A DNA stretch of 64,000 nucleotides from Pedobacter sp. ISL-64 (GTDB taxonomy: Bacteria > Bacteroidota > Bacteroidia > Sphingobacteriales > Sphingobacteriaceae): NCBI RefSeq assembly GCF_018613605.1, contig NZ_JAGGPU010000005.1:1-64000 (forward strand). Reading direction: 5' to 3'. Position 1 is the stretch's first letter. Every line of letters starts with the position of its first letter. A program made the translations under genes and the position numbers. The notes under the pieces are model-generated. The model made no database searches. It saw nothing but the letters and a program-made list of their open reading frames with translations, and had not been told where the DNA came from. Shown here piece by piece: positions 8,335-16,993 of this stretch.

Positions 8335-9186
8335 TTATGCTTTTACCAGGTCATTGATATACTGCTGTAGCCTAATTTTTCCCTTTACAGCGTTTTTTGG
8401 CACCTGGATATCATTAGCTGCTATTTCGGTCATAGCCGCATACGACGCAGCTGCCTCATCAGAAAACCCCACTGATTTAAAAGCATCAGTCCATTGCTGC
8501 TTCGGAATTACTTTTACGCTTACCTTCTTGCCCAATGCATCAGAAAACGCGTCCGCCACATCCTGTGGCGAATAAAGTTCCGGGCCTACTATGGCATTCA
8601 ACTCCGGTCCGTTCTTGGTTGTCATAAACTTTGCCGCCAATTCCCCGATATCCCGAGGCGCGACCATCGGTATCTTAAGCGCTTTGGGAAAGAACGACAT
8701 GAGTTCGCCGGTTTCTTTTATGATAGGTAACGATGACGCCCAATTGCTCATGTAATAAGCGGATCTGATAATCTGATAAGGGTATCCAAGAGTCCCTATT
8801 CCTTGCTCCAGCTCATATAACGTATTGAGATCACCAATCCTGCTGCCATACCGTGCCCCTAGTGTCGAAGCAACAACTATCTTTTCTGCCTGCGTTCCTT
8901 TTAAGGCCTCCACTAAGGAAGCGACCGTTTTCCTTTCCTGAAGGTCCGTGTCCGTCAACGGATCAGCAGGCGGATTCAATACAAAAATGTTTTTTCCAGT
9001 TTGAAAGATCCCGCGCAAACCTTCGGTGTCATAAATATCTGCAACTGCAAATTTTGCGCCTTTAGCTTGCCAATCAGCTGCAGACTTCGAGCTTCGAGAA
9101 ATAATGGTTACCTCCTCGCCGCTTTTGAGCAAGGCATTAGCTAAGGCAGATCCGATCTGCCCTGTTCCTCCAGATATAATGTTCAT
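8335..9186 (-). CDS. NmrA-like NAD(P)-binding oxidoreductase (atypical SDR)
   Basis: 283 residues. The N-terminal Rossmann motif is GGTGQIG at residues 7-13, followed by a basic IISRSS that suits NADP binding. The rest fits the NmrA/QOR2-like atypical short-chain family (NPPADPLTD, VASTLGARYGS, and IRSAYYMSNW where the classical catalytic Tyr-x3-Lys would be). Such proteins are cytosolic quinone reductases or redox sensors. The WYL-type regulator 166 bp upstream on the same strand may control it, an arrangement common for this pair. Confidence 0.75.
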   Translation of the reverse strand: MNIISGGTGQIGSALANALLKSGEEVTIISRSSKSAADWQAKGAKFAVADIYDTEGLRGIFQTGKNIFVLNPPADPLTDTDLQERKTVASLVEALKGTQAEKIVVASTLGARYGSRIGDLNTLYELEQGIGTLGYPYQIIRSAYYMSNWASSLPIIKETGELMSFFPKALKIPMVAPRDIGELAAKFMTTKNGPELNAIVGPELYSPQDVADAFSDALGKKVSVKVIPKQQWTDAFKSVGFSDEAAASYAAMTEIAANDIQVPKNAVKGKIRLQQYINDLVKA

Positions 9187-9352
9187 AATGCTATAGGTTA
9201 AATTTCGTAATAGATCAAAACTACAAGCTACTGTGACAACTATCTGTCATAGGTGTTTTCAATTTCGGATTTTTTATTAACCGGTGTGCGCTTAGACAAA
9301 TTAAGAAGCTAAAATAACCTGACGGTTCAGGAAACAAAAAAAAGCTATAGCG

Positions 9353-10084
9353 CTAGGGATGTATGCTTTCTTCTGCCAGTCTGTTGAGGTATTGGGAGAT
9401 CGTCATTTTATGTGGCTCAAATCTTTCGTTAAGGATATGAAAAGACTGGAACCTGTCAACCCTAAAAAAACGGTAATCCTTGCGCAACCGGCAAAAGGCA
9501 AGTAACAACCACTTGTTTGCTGCATAAAATAAAGCAAAAGGTTCAACCACACGCTCTGTAATTTCATTTTCTTTTAAAGCACAGTATTGGATTTTAATGA
9601 GCTTATAATCGGTTAGTGCCTGTTGCAACTCTGCTAAATGACTGCTCGATGGCCTCTCATCGTTATTAACATACACTTTTACACGTTCAGAGAGGAGGTT
9701 CATTTTCTCTTTTTCCGCATAACGCAGTACAGCTTTTACCTTGTCTGTCGCATTGCGGTAATTTCTAACCAGTGAATCATCGTTATTACCGGCAACGAGT
9801 TTTTCAGCGGTGATAACAGCAGCTGCTTCGCTTTCTGTAAACAACAATGGGGGTACTTTATAGCCCTCTACCAACGAAAATCCTTTTCCTTCTTCTGTAA
9901 AAACCGGAACACCGGCCTCCTCCAACAGTTTGATGTCTCTATAAACAGTTCTTGTGCTAACTTTAAACCGGGTTGCAAGATCAGTTGCGTTTACAATTCG
10001 CTTGGTCTGCAAAACGGTAAGCAGGGCAATGAGCCTGCGTAAACGGGTAGCACTGCCAGATTGGTATTGGTTATTTGACGACAT
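9353..10084 (-). CDS. YafY-type transcriptional regulator (HTH_11 + WYL)
   Basis: 243 residues. A DeoR/HTH_11-type helix-turn-helix lies at about 13-65 (LTVLQTKRIVNATDLATRFKVSTRTVYRDIKLLEEAG). A WYL ligand-sensing domain lies at about 135-230 (LIKIQYCALKENEITERVVEPFALFY, KWLLLAFCRLRKDYRFFRVDRF). In this copy the W-Y-L triplet reads KWLLL. These proteins bind DNA in response to nucleotides or small ligands. The likely target is the adjacent NmrA-like gene. The gene abuts an IS3 remnant upstream. Confidence 0.8.
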   Translation of the reverse strand: MSSNNQYQSGSATRLRRLIALLTVLQTKRIVNATDLATRFKVSTRTVYRDIKLLEEAGVPVFTEEGKGFSLVEGYKVPPLLFTESEAAAVITAEKLVAGNNDDSLVRNYRNATDKVKAVLRYAEKEKMNLLSERVKVYVNNDERPSSSHLAELQQALTDYKLIKIQYCALKENEITERVVEPFALFYAANKWLLLAFCRLRKDYRFFRVDRFQSFHILNERFEPHKMTISQYLNRLAEESIHP

Positions 10085-10120
10085 ATGGACAAGACATAAA
10101 CTAAATATCTACATTATTGG

Positions 10121-10362
10121 CTATTTTAATATATCGCGTTCTATTTGGGCATCCTTCAACTCCTTTTGCAGTTTCCTGATCAGTTTCTGATCTTCTGGAA
10201 AAACTGAAGAGACCTGTTTGGATTCTGTTGCACCCGTTTCCATTTGCTCAGAAGGTTCTGACTGATGCCCAGCTCATCAGCAATCTCTTTTATAGCCCCT
10301 TGGCTATTGGATAAATCTATAGACGCTTTCTTAAAGGAATCATCAAACACTCGTTTGCTCAT
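10121..10362 (-). pseudogene. IS3-family transposase OrfA remnant
   Basis: The first 50 or so codons encode the OrfA helix-turn-helix (FDDSFKKASIDL, IKEIADELGISQNLLSKWKR). The original frame then hits TGA at 10180, but the typical OrfA leucine-zipper tail (EDQKLIRKLQKELKDAQIERDILK) continues in another frame until a TAG at 10121. A frameshift therefore splits the gene and no OrfB follows. It is a dead fragment of an IS3-group element next to the GH30 gene and marks past insertion or rearrangement here. Confidence 0.8.
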
Positions 10363-10562
10363 CTATTCAAATTTAAAAGTTTCTGTTCAAATTTTACACA
10401 TAAATCCCTATAGTTAATGTAGCAACTCCAATCCTCTTGATGTGGGAGGGTAACAAAACCTCGGTCTTTCAACATATGTGTCAGAAAAAAAACCATATGA
10501 AGTATTCGCTAACACTTGATTTATTTAAAATTGATTAATTAAATCACTAACCAAATCTACTT

Positions 10563-11834
10563 ATGAGAAACAAAATTTCATGTGTGCTCACTGCAGCACT
10601 ATTATTTGCCGGCTGCTCAAAAAATCAAATCAACGATGCAGAACTGTTAATTCCGCAAAAAACGATCACAGCGCTCAGATCGGACTCCGTTAAGGGAAGC
10701 ATGGCAGCGCTCGCCGTACAAGGTACTGCCGAAATTAACGCCTCGACTGTACAACAGTCCATAAAAGGGTTCGGTGGAGCCAATATTGTGGCATGGACGG
10801 GAGACTTGACAAGTACCCAAAGAAGTACAGCATTTTCACCAACAAACGGCATCGGTTTAAGCATCGTCCGCGTACGTGTTCCAAATTCCTCCACAGAGTT
10901 TGCTGCTGAAAAAGCAACTGTCGATGCATGCAAGTCATATGGGGGCTCTGCTATCGCCTCAGCATGGTCAGCACCCGCATCGATGAAGACCAATGGAAGC
11001 GTAGTAGGTGGCAAAATCAAAACAGCTTCTTATTCTGCCTATGCCGCACATTTAAATGCGTTCAATAGTGCAGTTGGTGGCCTCGCTGCCATTAGTCCTA
11101 CGAATGAGCCGGATTATCAGGTCAACTACGAATCTATGGAACTTACCGCTCCGGAAGTAGCCGACTTTGTTGCTGCACAAGGCAGCAATTGCGGCGCACC
11201 GATTATGGCACCTGAACCATTTCAAATGAACCAGACTTATATTAATACCTATCTCAGTAATGCAACTGCAAAATCAAAAACCAGTTTTGTATGTGGCCAC
11301 ATTTACGGTAAAACACCTTATAACCTGGGGAATATTGGCAAACCAGTGTGGATGACCGAACATTATACCAATTCGAGCATAAGTGGGGAAGATTGGCCAA
11401 ATGCCATGACAGCAGCAAAAGAGATCCATGACTGCATGAATGCAGGATGGAGTGCATATGTATGGTGGTACATCAGAAGAAGTTACGGACCGATCAGCGA
11501 AAGTGGCAATATTCAAAAATTAGGTTACATCATGGCACATTACGCCAGATATGTCCGCCCGGGATATACCAAAATCAATTGTACTTCAAATCCAAGCACT
11601 GGTGTTTATGTTACCGCATACAAAAGCGGAACAAAATTAGTACTTGTTATCATAAACCAGAATACAGCTGTTACTTATCAGCCCTTTAGCTATACTGGGA
11701 TTTCAGTTAATGGATTCAACCGCTATTTTACAACAAGCGCGACAAACCTTAGTTCAAACAGCTTCGCGGTTTCGGGCGGAAGCTTTGGCATTAACCTTTC
11801 TGCATCAAGCATTACAACACTTGTATCTTATTAA
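10563..11834 (+). CDS. GH30 glucuronoxylanase-like endo-xylanase, lipoprotein
   Basis: 423 residues. A lipoprotein signal ends at Cys19 (LLFAGCSK). The catalytic (beta/alpha)8 domain carries the acid/base Glu182 (ISPTNEPDY) and nucleophile Glu266 (WMTEHYT). The YVWWYIRRSYGPI segment supplies the arginines that bind the 4-O-methylglucuronosyl branch in subfamily 8, followed by MAHYARYVRPGY and a C-terminal beta-sandwich (about 335-423) that packs on the barrel. The expected reaction is endo-cleavage of xylan next to glucuronic-acid substituents, at the cell surface. It stands alone, without SusCD, beside an IS3 remnant, and a broken 3' copy lies 3.8 kb upstream. Acquisition by transfer is plausible. 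Confidence 0.88.
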   Translation: MRNKISCVLTAALLFAGCSKNQINDAELLIPQKTITALRSDSVKGSMAALAVQGTAEINASTVQQSIKGFGGANIVAWTGDLTSTQRSTAFSPTNGIGLSIVRVRVPNSSTEFAAEKATVDACKSYGGSAIASAWSAPASMKTNGSVVGGKIKTASYSAYAAHLNAFNSAVGGLAAISPTNEPDYQVNYESMELTAPEVADFVAAQGSNCGAPIMAPEPFQMNQTYINTYLSNATAKSKTSFVCGHIYGKTPYNLGNIGKPVWMTEHYTNSSISGEDWPNAMTAAKEIHDCMNAGWSAYVWWYIRRSYGPISESGNIQKLGYIMAHYARYVRPGYTKINCTSNPSTGVYVTAYKSGTKLVLVIINQNTAVTYQPFSYTGISVNGFNRYFTTSATNLSSNSFAVSGGSFGINLSASSITTLVSY

Positions 11835-11840
11835 ATTTGC

Positions 11841-11868
11841 GTTTCCCTGGCCAAATGGCTAGGGAAAC
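11841..11868 (+). terminator. Hairpin after the GH30 gene
   Basis: GTTTCCCT-g-GCC pairs with GGC-t-AGGGAAAC around a 4-nt loop, starting 7 bases after the stop codon. The stem is strong but no T-run follows, so it may act as a weak or Rho-assisted terminator. Confidence 0.55.
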
Positions 11869-11964
11869 TCCATTCATTTATTAAATCAGGTCAGGATATT
11901 CTGGAAGGAGCGGTAAGAAATTACGTTTTAATCACATTATTGAAGGAGATTGATATCACAAAAA

Positions 11965-12888
11965 TCAGTTTTTGGAAACCTTTATAACCTTACTTGCAAC
12001 CTCAAGCAGATAACTTTTAAAATCATCTGAAACAGATGCGGGTTTAAATCCTATTTTTTTCGGGGAATCTTTAAAAAGTATCCCATACCAAATCAAACCG
12101 CCTAAATATTTCCCCGCATCATTCGCATGGTTTGGATCGAAGGCTAATTCTTGTTTGTTCCAAAAATAGCCCACATTGATAGAATGAGTTTGATCAGGTA
12201 AATTGGATGCAACAGGATGTTCAAAATCGAAAGCTGTATCCTTTTTATAGCCATATTTTTTATTGGTCGCCACTTCTTCAAACGCATCGCCAACAGGTAA
12301 AAGCCTGGCATTAAACTGTTTTGCTAGTTTGCGGTATGCTTCACGAGATTTTTGCCACATTTCCAACTGATTTTTAGCCAATTGCGCTGGCCCAACTTTC
12401 CCAAATTTCTTTGCATCAGCACGGTAAGCCCAAGTTTGGTGAATCACGATTTCTGCATTTGGTTGAAGCTTTTTGATATAGTCTACAAGTTTTTTCGCGT
12501 ATGGGTTGTAGCTTGATGAATCACTGGAAAGGTATGAATATTGTTGAATGGTCACTACATCCCAAATACCTTGCGACAATAACATTTTCAACGATTTGCC
12601 TCCGTACGGCTTTCCTTTAATATCGGTTGAATCCTTTTCAAATTTTTCTACATAACCCCAATGTTGCTCCAAAGAATGACCGCCGAGTTCTGCCCTACCA
12701 ATAATTAAATTTCTACCCGTTTCTTTGGCCATTTGAGGCAGAAAAGCAGTCGCATTTTGCGAAAAACTATTTCCAATTACGAATAAGTGTAATGTATTGT
12801 TATTGGTTTGACTGAAAGCATTAAGACTAAAAACAAGCAAAAAAATGAATAATCTGCTGCCTTTGTACTTTAAAAATAATCGTATCAT
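11965..12888 (-). CDS. DUF4886-family secreted SGNH-like protein
   Basis: 307 residues with an N-terminal signal peptide (about 1-27, ending SLNAFSQ). The mature part matches the DUF4886 pattern: FVIGNSFSQNA (block I serine), GGHSLEQHW, DVVTIQQYSY, IHQTWAYR and a late DPNHAND with the Asp/His pair expected of an SGNH hydrolase. Family members are found in polysaccharide loci and are thought to be carbohydrate esterases, but none of the substrates is clear. It is 109 bp downstream of the symporter gene and may be the last gene of that operon or separately transcribed. Confidence 0.7.
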   Translation of the reverse strand: MIRLFLKYKGSRLFIFLLVFSLNAFSQTNNNTLHLFVIGNSFSQNATAFLPQMAKETGRNLIIGRAELGGHSLEQHWGYVEKFEKDSTDIKGKPYGGKSLKMLLSQGIWDVVTIQQYSYLSSDSSSYNPYAKKLVDYIKKLQPNAEIVIHQTWAYRADAKKFGKVGPAQLAKNQLEMWQKSREAYRKLAKQFNARLLPVGDAFEEVATNKKYGYKKDTAFDFEHPVASNLPDQTHSINVGYFWNKQELAFDPNHANDAGKYLGGLIWYGILFKDSPKKIGFKPASVSDDFKSYLLEVASKVIKVSKN

Positions 12889-12997
12889 ATTAATATATTT
12901 TTGTTTTTACCTCGCCTTTGGACGGGCTTTCATGTATTAGCGTTCTACTCCTAATAGTAAAAAAGCACCCATTCCATAAACTTCTGTACTGTTTGCA

Positions 12998-14677
12998 TTA
13001 AACAACCAACTTTTTACTGGCTACTCGCCATATTAACCCTGCCGATATCAGGATTAGGCCGCCAACAGTCATAACAGTGATTGAAAAATCCTTTGCGATA
13101 TATCCAAGTATTCCGATGCCTATCCCCACAATGCCCATTGAAAGTGCAATAACACCTATTCCGAATTTATTTTGTTTTGCAGCCTCAATATGGAGGGCCG
13201 GATCTACAACTCGAACCGCGGTAAGCTCTTTTTCCTGCTCCATTTCTTCTACCTTAATGGAAATATGCCCCTTAGCAGTATAATATATTTCGAAAAACAA
13301 AAGGACCGCTATTGGAATGCCCATCCCCATGCAGGTTTCCATGGTACGGTCGAGCTTTAAACCCCATATACCGGGCATAATCACCTTAAAGAACAGGTTG
13401 ATCAGCAATGATGCCACAGTGGCGGTAACGACTGAAAATCCGGTTTGACGTTTAGAAAAAAGCGTCCAGATGATCGGTGCAAACAATGCTCCCCCTGCAA
13501 TAGAGGCCGTACTTAAAACCACTTCAACAATTCCTCCCGCACTTGGTATCCAAATGGCAACAACAATTGTTAGTATGCCAAAAACCAGGGTAAAGAAACG
13601 GGCCATCCAGATCACCTCTTTTTCTGAAGCTTTCGGCCTGAGCAGGTTTTTATAAATATCCTGTGCAAAAACGGTTGAGGCCATATTGATCGTTGTATTG
13701 GCTTTACTGGATGTGGCAGAAACCATTCCGGCCAGCACAAGCCCTATCAAACCTGCCGGCATTACTTTTTGGATCAACATCATGTATGCATCTTCACTTT
13801 CCAGTCCCTGAAGATTTGGATTGATCACCCGGTAGATCATCGGTGGGATCATCCAGATAAAAGGGCTTACAAAATACAATATGGTAAATATACCTGCTAC
13901 CTTTTTTGAGTTTTTCTGGTTAGACACACTGGTATAACGTTGCACGTATGACCAGTTACCGCCGATATAAAACGTCTGATATACAATAAAAGCCAGCATA
14001 AACCCAAAGGTATAGTCCTGGTTAAAAGGCTCAAAAAAATGGGGCGGCGCTTTTGCCACAAGGTTGGCTGGTCCACCGATCTGGGAAAAAGCTATGGGGA
14101 TCACAATCAGTACCGCAGCTGTAAGTATCACAAATTGAACTACATCGGTTACCAAAACCGCCCATAAGCCACCAGCAGCGGTATATACCACAATGATCAA
14201 CCCGATCACAATAATGCAGGTTTCTAGTGAATAAGGGGTAGCTACATGCACCATTTTACCAACCGGATACAGTACAGCTGCAGTGGTAAAAAGGCTCAGC
14301 AGTAAGGTCATATAGGTATAAAACTGTTTTTCGGCCGCGCCAAACCGTTTGCCGATGTATTCGGCTGCTGTTGCAACACCTGTTTTTTTCCATCTTCCGG
14401 CAATAAAAAAGGTGACAATTAAGCCACTGATGGCCATTGTTAACTGTATTGCATTGGCAACCAGCCCATGTTTATAAGCGATAGATCCCCAAACCACAAA
14501 GGTTCCGGCCGAAAAATAGCTGATAAACAAGGATAAGCCATTAATCCACCAGGGTGTTTCTCCTCCGGCTTCGAAGAAGGCCTGTCCGCTTTTACTTCCC
14601 ACACGGGTAAATGTAAGTCCGATACCGAATATAAGTAAGGCAAAAACCGCCATTACCACAAAATCTAATTTTCCCAT
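12998..14677 (-). CDS. Sodium:solute symporter (SSS family)
   Basis: 559 residues, about 13-14 membrane helices and the SSS-family pattern (an early glycine-rich GVATAAEYIGKRFG, VYTAAGGLWAVLVTDVVQF, and a VSATSSKANTTINMASTVF segment in the sodium-site region). It imports a small solute with Na+ across the inner membrane. As the last member of the GH97-GH2-esterase-oxidoreductase series (22 bp after the preceding gene) it most likely takes up the released mono- or oligosaccharide, probably a sugar or sugar acid. Specificity cannot be read from sequence. Confidence 0.85.
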   Translation of the reverse strand: MGKLDFVVMAVFALLIFGIGLTFTRVGSKSGQAFFEAGGETPWWINGLSLFISYFSAGTFVVWGSIAYKHGLVANAIQLTMAISGLIVTFFIAGRWKKTGVATAAEYIGKRFGAAEKQFYTYMTLLLSLFTTAAVLYPVGKMVHVATPYSLETCIIVIGLIIVVYTAAGGLWAVLVTDVVQFVILTAAVLIVIPIAFSQIGGPANLVAKAPPHFFEPFNQDYTFGFMLAFIVYQTFYIGGNWSYVQRYTSVSNQKNSKKVAGIFTILYFVSPFIWMIPPMIYRVINPNLQGLESEDAYMMLIQKVMPAGLIGLVLAGMVSATSSKANTTINMASTVFAQDIYKNLLRPKASEKEVIWMARFFTLVFGILTIVVAIWIPSAGGIVEVVLSTASIAGGALFAPIIWTLFSKRQTGFSVVTATVASLLINLFFKVIMPGIWGLKLDRTMETCMGMGIPIAVLLFFEIYYTAKGHISIKVEEMEQEKELTAVRVVDPALHIEAAKQNKFGIGVIALSMGIVGIGIGILGYIAKDFSITVMTVGGLILISAGLIWRVASKKLVV

Positions 14678-14699
14678 TTAATTTATCTGCTATTTAATA

Positions 14700-16979
14700 T
14701 TATTGATAACAACGCACGGAGAACAAAGCTGCAGGTACATCACCTGAAGGATGTTCCAAATATATCGTTAGGCTCCTGGTATTTAAAGGCTCAGTTAGCT
14801 CAATGATGTTCCTGGTTTGATAATTACCGGTTTTAGTAAAAACAACGGCCCCTTTATCGTCTTTAATTACATAATTCCTTACGCAAAATGGCATCACATT
14901 TTCCGGGTGCCCCATCAGGACAGATTCCATCGGATGATCAAAATCGGTATCAAATAACAACTCGATCCGTTTAACAGTCTTGATTTCTTTCCAGCTAATG
15001 GTTAGTGCCGGATTTTTATCTTTCCAGTCGGCCACCCATGCATTTGGAGCAGAGACCGGCCTATCTATGCCGTTAGTAACATTTGCAGCACCAAAAGCAT
15101 TGATACCGGATTCGTAGTTAAATGCAATATTGTGCCCTTCGGGCCTACGCTTGGGGCACCAGAATTCAAACTCATCTACCCCTATATCCTCTGGCGGACT
15201 TTGTTTTCCATAATTGGATACGTCCTTATTAATGGCGTTAAATACGGATAATAGTCCCGTAACCCGTTTCGCGGAGAACTGCAGTTTAACATCAGGATTT
15301 TTCATAAAAGTAAGAAATGCATAACTTTCTTCGGGCATTTCCGCATCAAAGCTGATCTGCAGGCAATTGCGCCCGACATTTATTGGCAGTGAAACTTTAT
15401 CTATGGTCAAATCTGGCGTGTGGTTGCTCTTTTTACTGCTGATCCTAAGTTCCACTTCCAGCTTCGTTGCCATATCTCCTTCTGCATGTACAACAAAAGC
15501 CCCGATTGCACCTGCTTTTAAGGGGATCATCTGTGCAACAGAAAACTCAAGTGGCTTAAACAGTTCACTTTCGGGAAGACCTGTCAGCAATAGTTCTGAA
15601 GATGTTGTAACCTGCGCACTGCGTACAAGGTCGAGCGCATCATGAAGTACAAGATCCGGAATGTGATGCCCACTGCGCAGCAGCTCAGTCTGCAGTTCAG
15701 GTATAAATCCTCTGTGATAGATCTCCGCTGGCAACAGATTTTTGTCTTTACAGATTTTGGCTGCCATGGCAACTGCCTGTGCCGCATGGGCGGCAGTAGC
15801 CATAACCCTTGTAGAGCCAAAGGCAACATGTGTGGCACTGATAATCCTTCCCGCCAGAAAAAGATTCCTGATGTTGCGGCTGTACAAAGCGCGATAGGGA
15901 ATCTGATAAATGCCCTTGCTATGCCATTGATTACAACCGGGTTTCTCGCTGAACACCCCATCTGCCGGATGCAGATCTATGCTCCAGCCACCAAATGCGA
16001 CAGCGTCATCATGCAATTGCTGATTAACGATATCCTGCTGTTTGATGATGTATTCGCCTTCGAAACGGCGGCTCTCTCTTTTACCCGGTATGGTGCCTAC
16101 CCATTCTAGCGCAAGGTTTTCGGCTTCGGGAAAATTGCCAGAGTTTTTTACATAGTTCCATGCACCGTAGGCTACTTTCCAGAGTTCCCATTTTATTTTT
16201 TCGGTATCATGTACCGTATCCAGTCTTCCTCCATACTCCAGCCACCAAAGTTTACATCCATACTCCCTGGCATTAAAATTTTTAAACCTGGGGATTTTTG
16301 TAATATCATCCAGTGCATAGGAAGGGGCTACAAACTTTACGGGTTTGCCGGTATCCTTACTGTAAAAATACAGGCTATGGCCAAGCAGTTCCCCATATTC
16401 TTTTGTAGGCGCAAACTGTTCTCCAAATTCTTCTTTGGCCTCTGCTCCCATCCTAAACGCCGCACCAGCCAGAAAGGCCACAATGCCATCTCCTGATGCA
16501 TCGCAAAAAAGTGGTGCGTGTATGATATATTCAGTAGAATTCTGACTGCAAAAGGCTTTTACGGCGCTCAGTTCATCTGCGGCTGATTTCTCTACATCAT
16601 ATACCCCGGTATTAAGCAATAAGGTAATATTTGGCTCTAAAATAACTTTATCAAGCAAAACCGTATCAAAAATCAACGGATTTCCTTCGGGGTTCCTGTA
16701 CGTATTTTCAACCATTAACTCATCCACAACCCCACCTTCCCTTGCCCAGCGGTTATTGTTTCCCATATGTGATGTAGCGCCCAGCATCCATAACCTTACC
16801 TCACTGCTTGCATTTCCTCCAAGCACGGGTCTGTCCTGCACCAGTACAACCTTTAAACCTTGCCTTGCAGCGGTAATTGCGGCACAGGTTCCTGATACCC
16901 CGCCGCCTATAATGGCAAGATCTGCCGCGAGTTCGTTAGATCGCAGCTGCCTCTTTTCGCCTCCTTGATTTGTGATCAT
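14700..16979 (-). CDS. FAD-dependent oxidoreductase with C-terminal beta-sandwich extensions
   Basis: 759 residues from the ATG at 16979, chosen because the upstream alternative is a TTG inside the preceding gene; this start leaves 14 bp after the esterase stop. The N-terminal FAD fold has IIGGGVSGTCAAITAARQG at about residues 21-39 and a GGNASSEVRLWM motif typical of the FAD_oxidored family, with a second GRIISATHVAFGSTRVM. Beyond about residue 460 it carries two extra beta-rich regions, the last (about 630-759) resembling an F5/8-type discoidin sandwich (WVADWKDKNPALTISWKEIKTVKRIELLFD). No signal peptide is seen, so it is probably cytosolic. An oxidative step on the imported sugar is inferred from the operon. 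Confidence 0.75.
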   Translation of the reverse strand: MITNQGGEKRQLRSNELAADLAIIGGGVSGTCAAITAARQGLKVVLVQDRPVLGGNASSEVRLWMLGATSHMGNNNRWAREGGVVDELMVENTYRNPEGNPLIFDTVLLDKVILEPNITLLLNTGVYDVEKSAADELSAVKAFCSQNSTEYIIHAPLFCDASGDGIVAFLAGAAFRMGAEAKEEFGEQFAPTKEYGELLGHSLYFYSKDTGKPVKFVAPSYALDDITKIPRFKNFNAREYGCKLWWLEYGGRLDTVHDTEKIKWELWKVAYGAWNYVKNSGNFPEAENLALEWVGTIPGKRESRRFEGEYIIKQQDIVNQQLHDDAVAFGGWSIDLHPADGVFSEKPGCNQWHSKGIYQIPYRALYSRNIRNLFLAGRIISATHVAFGSTRVMATAAHAAQAVAMAAKICKDKNLLPAEIYHRGFIPELQTELLRSGHHIPDLVLHDALDLVRSAQVTTSSELLLTGLPESELFKPLEFSVAQMIPLKAGAIGAFVVHAEGDMATKLEVELRISSKKSNHTPDLTIDKVSLPINVGRNCLQISFDAEMPEESYAFLTFMKNPDVKLQFSAKRVTGLLSVFNAINKDVSNYGKQSPPEDIGVDEFEFWCPKRRPEGHNIAFNYESGINAFGAANVTNGIDRPVSAPNAWVADWKDKNPALTISWKEIKTVKRIELLFDTDFDHPMESVLMGHPENVMPFCVRNYVIKDDKGAVVFTKTGNYQTRNIIELTEPLNTRSLTIYLEHPSGDVPAALFSVRCYQ

Positions 16980-16993
16980 AAAAATATTCTGTA

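Noticed and set aside
8238-8340. Hammerhead-like CTGATGAGGAAAC on the minus strand upstream of the SMR gene
   Set aside because: There is no stem II between CTGATGA and GAAAC and no flanking stems I and III, so a ribozyme is not supported. No guanidine riboswitch was recognised either.
15642-16109. Plus-strand frame of 155 codons inside the FAD oxidoreductase gene
   Set aside because: Antisense shadow; the minus strand encodes a continuous FAD_oxidored protein.
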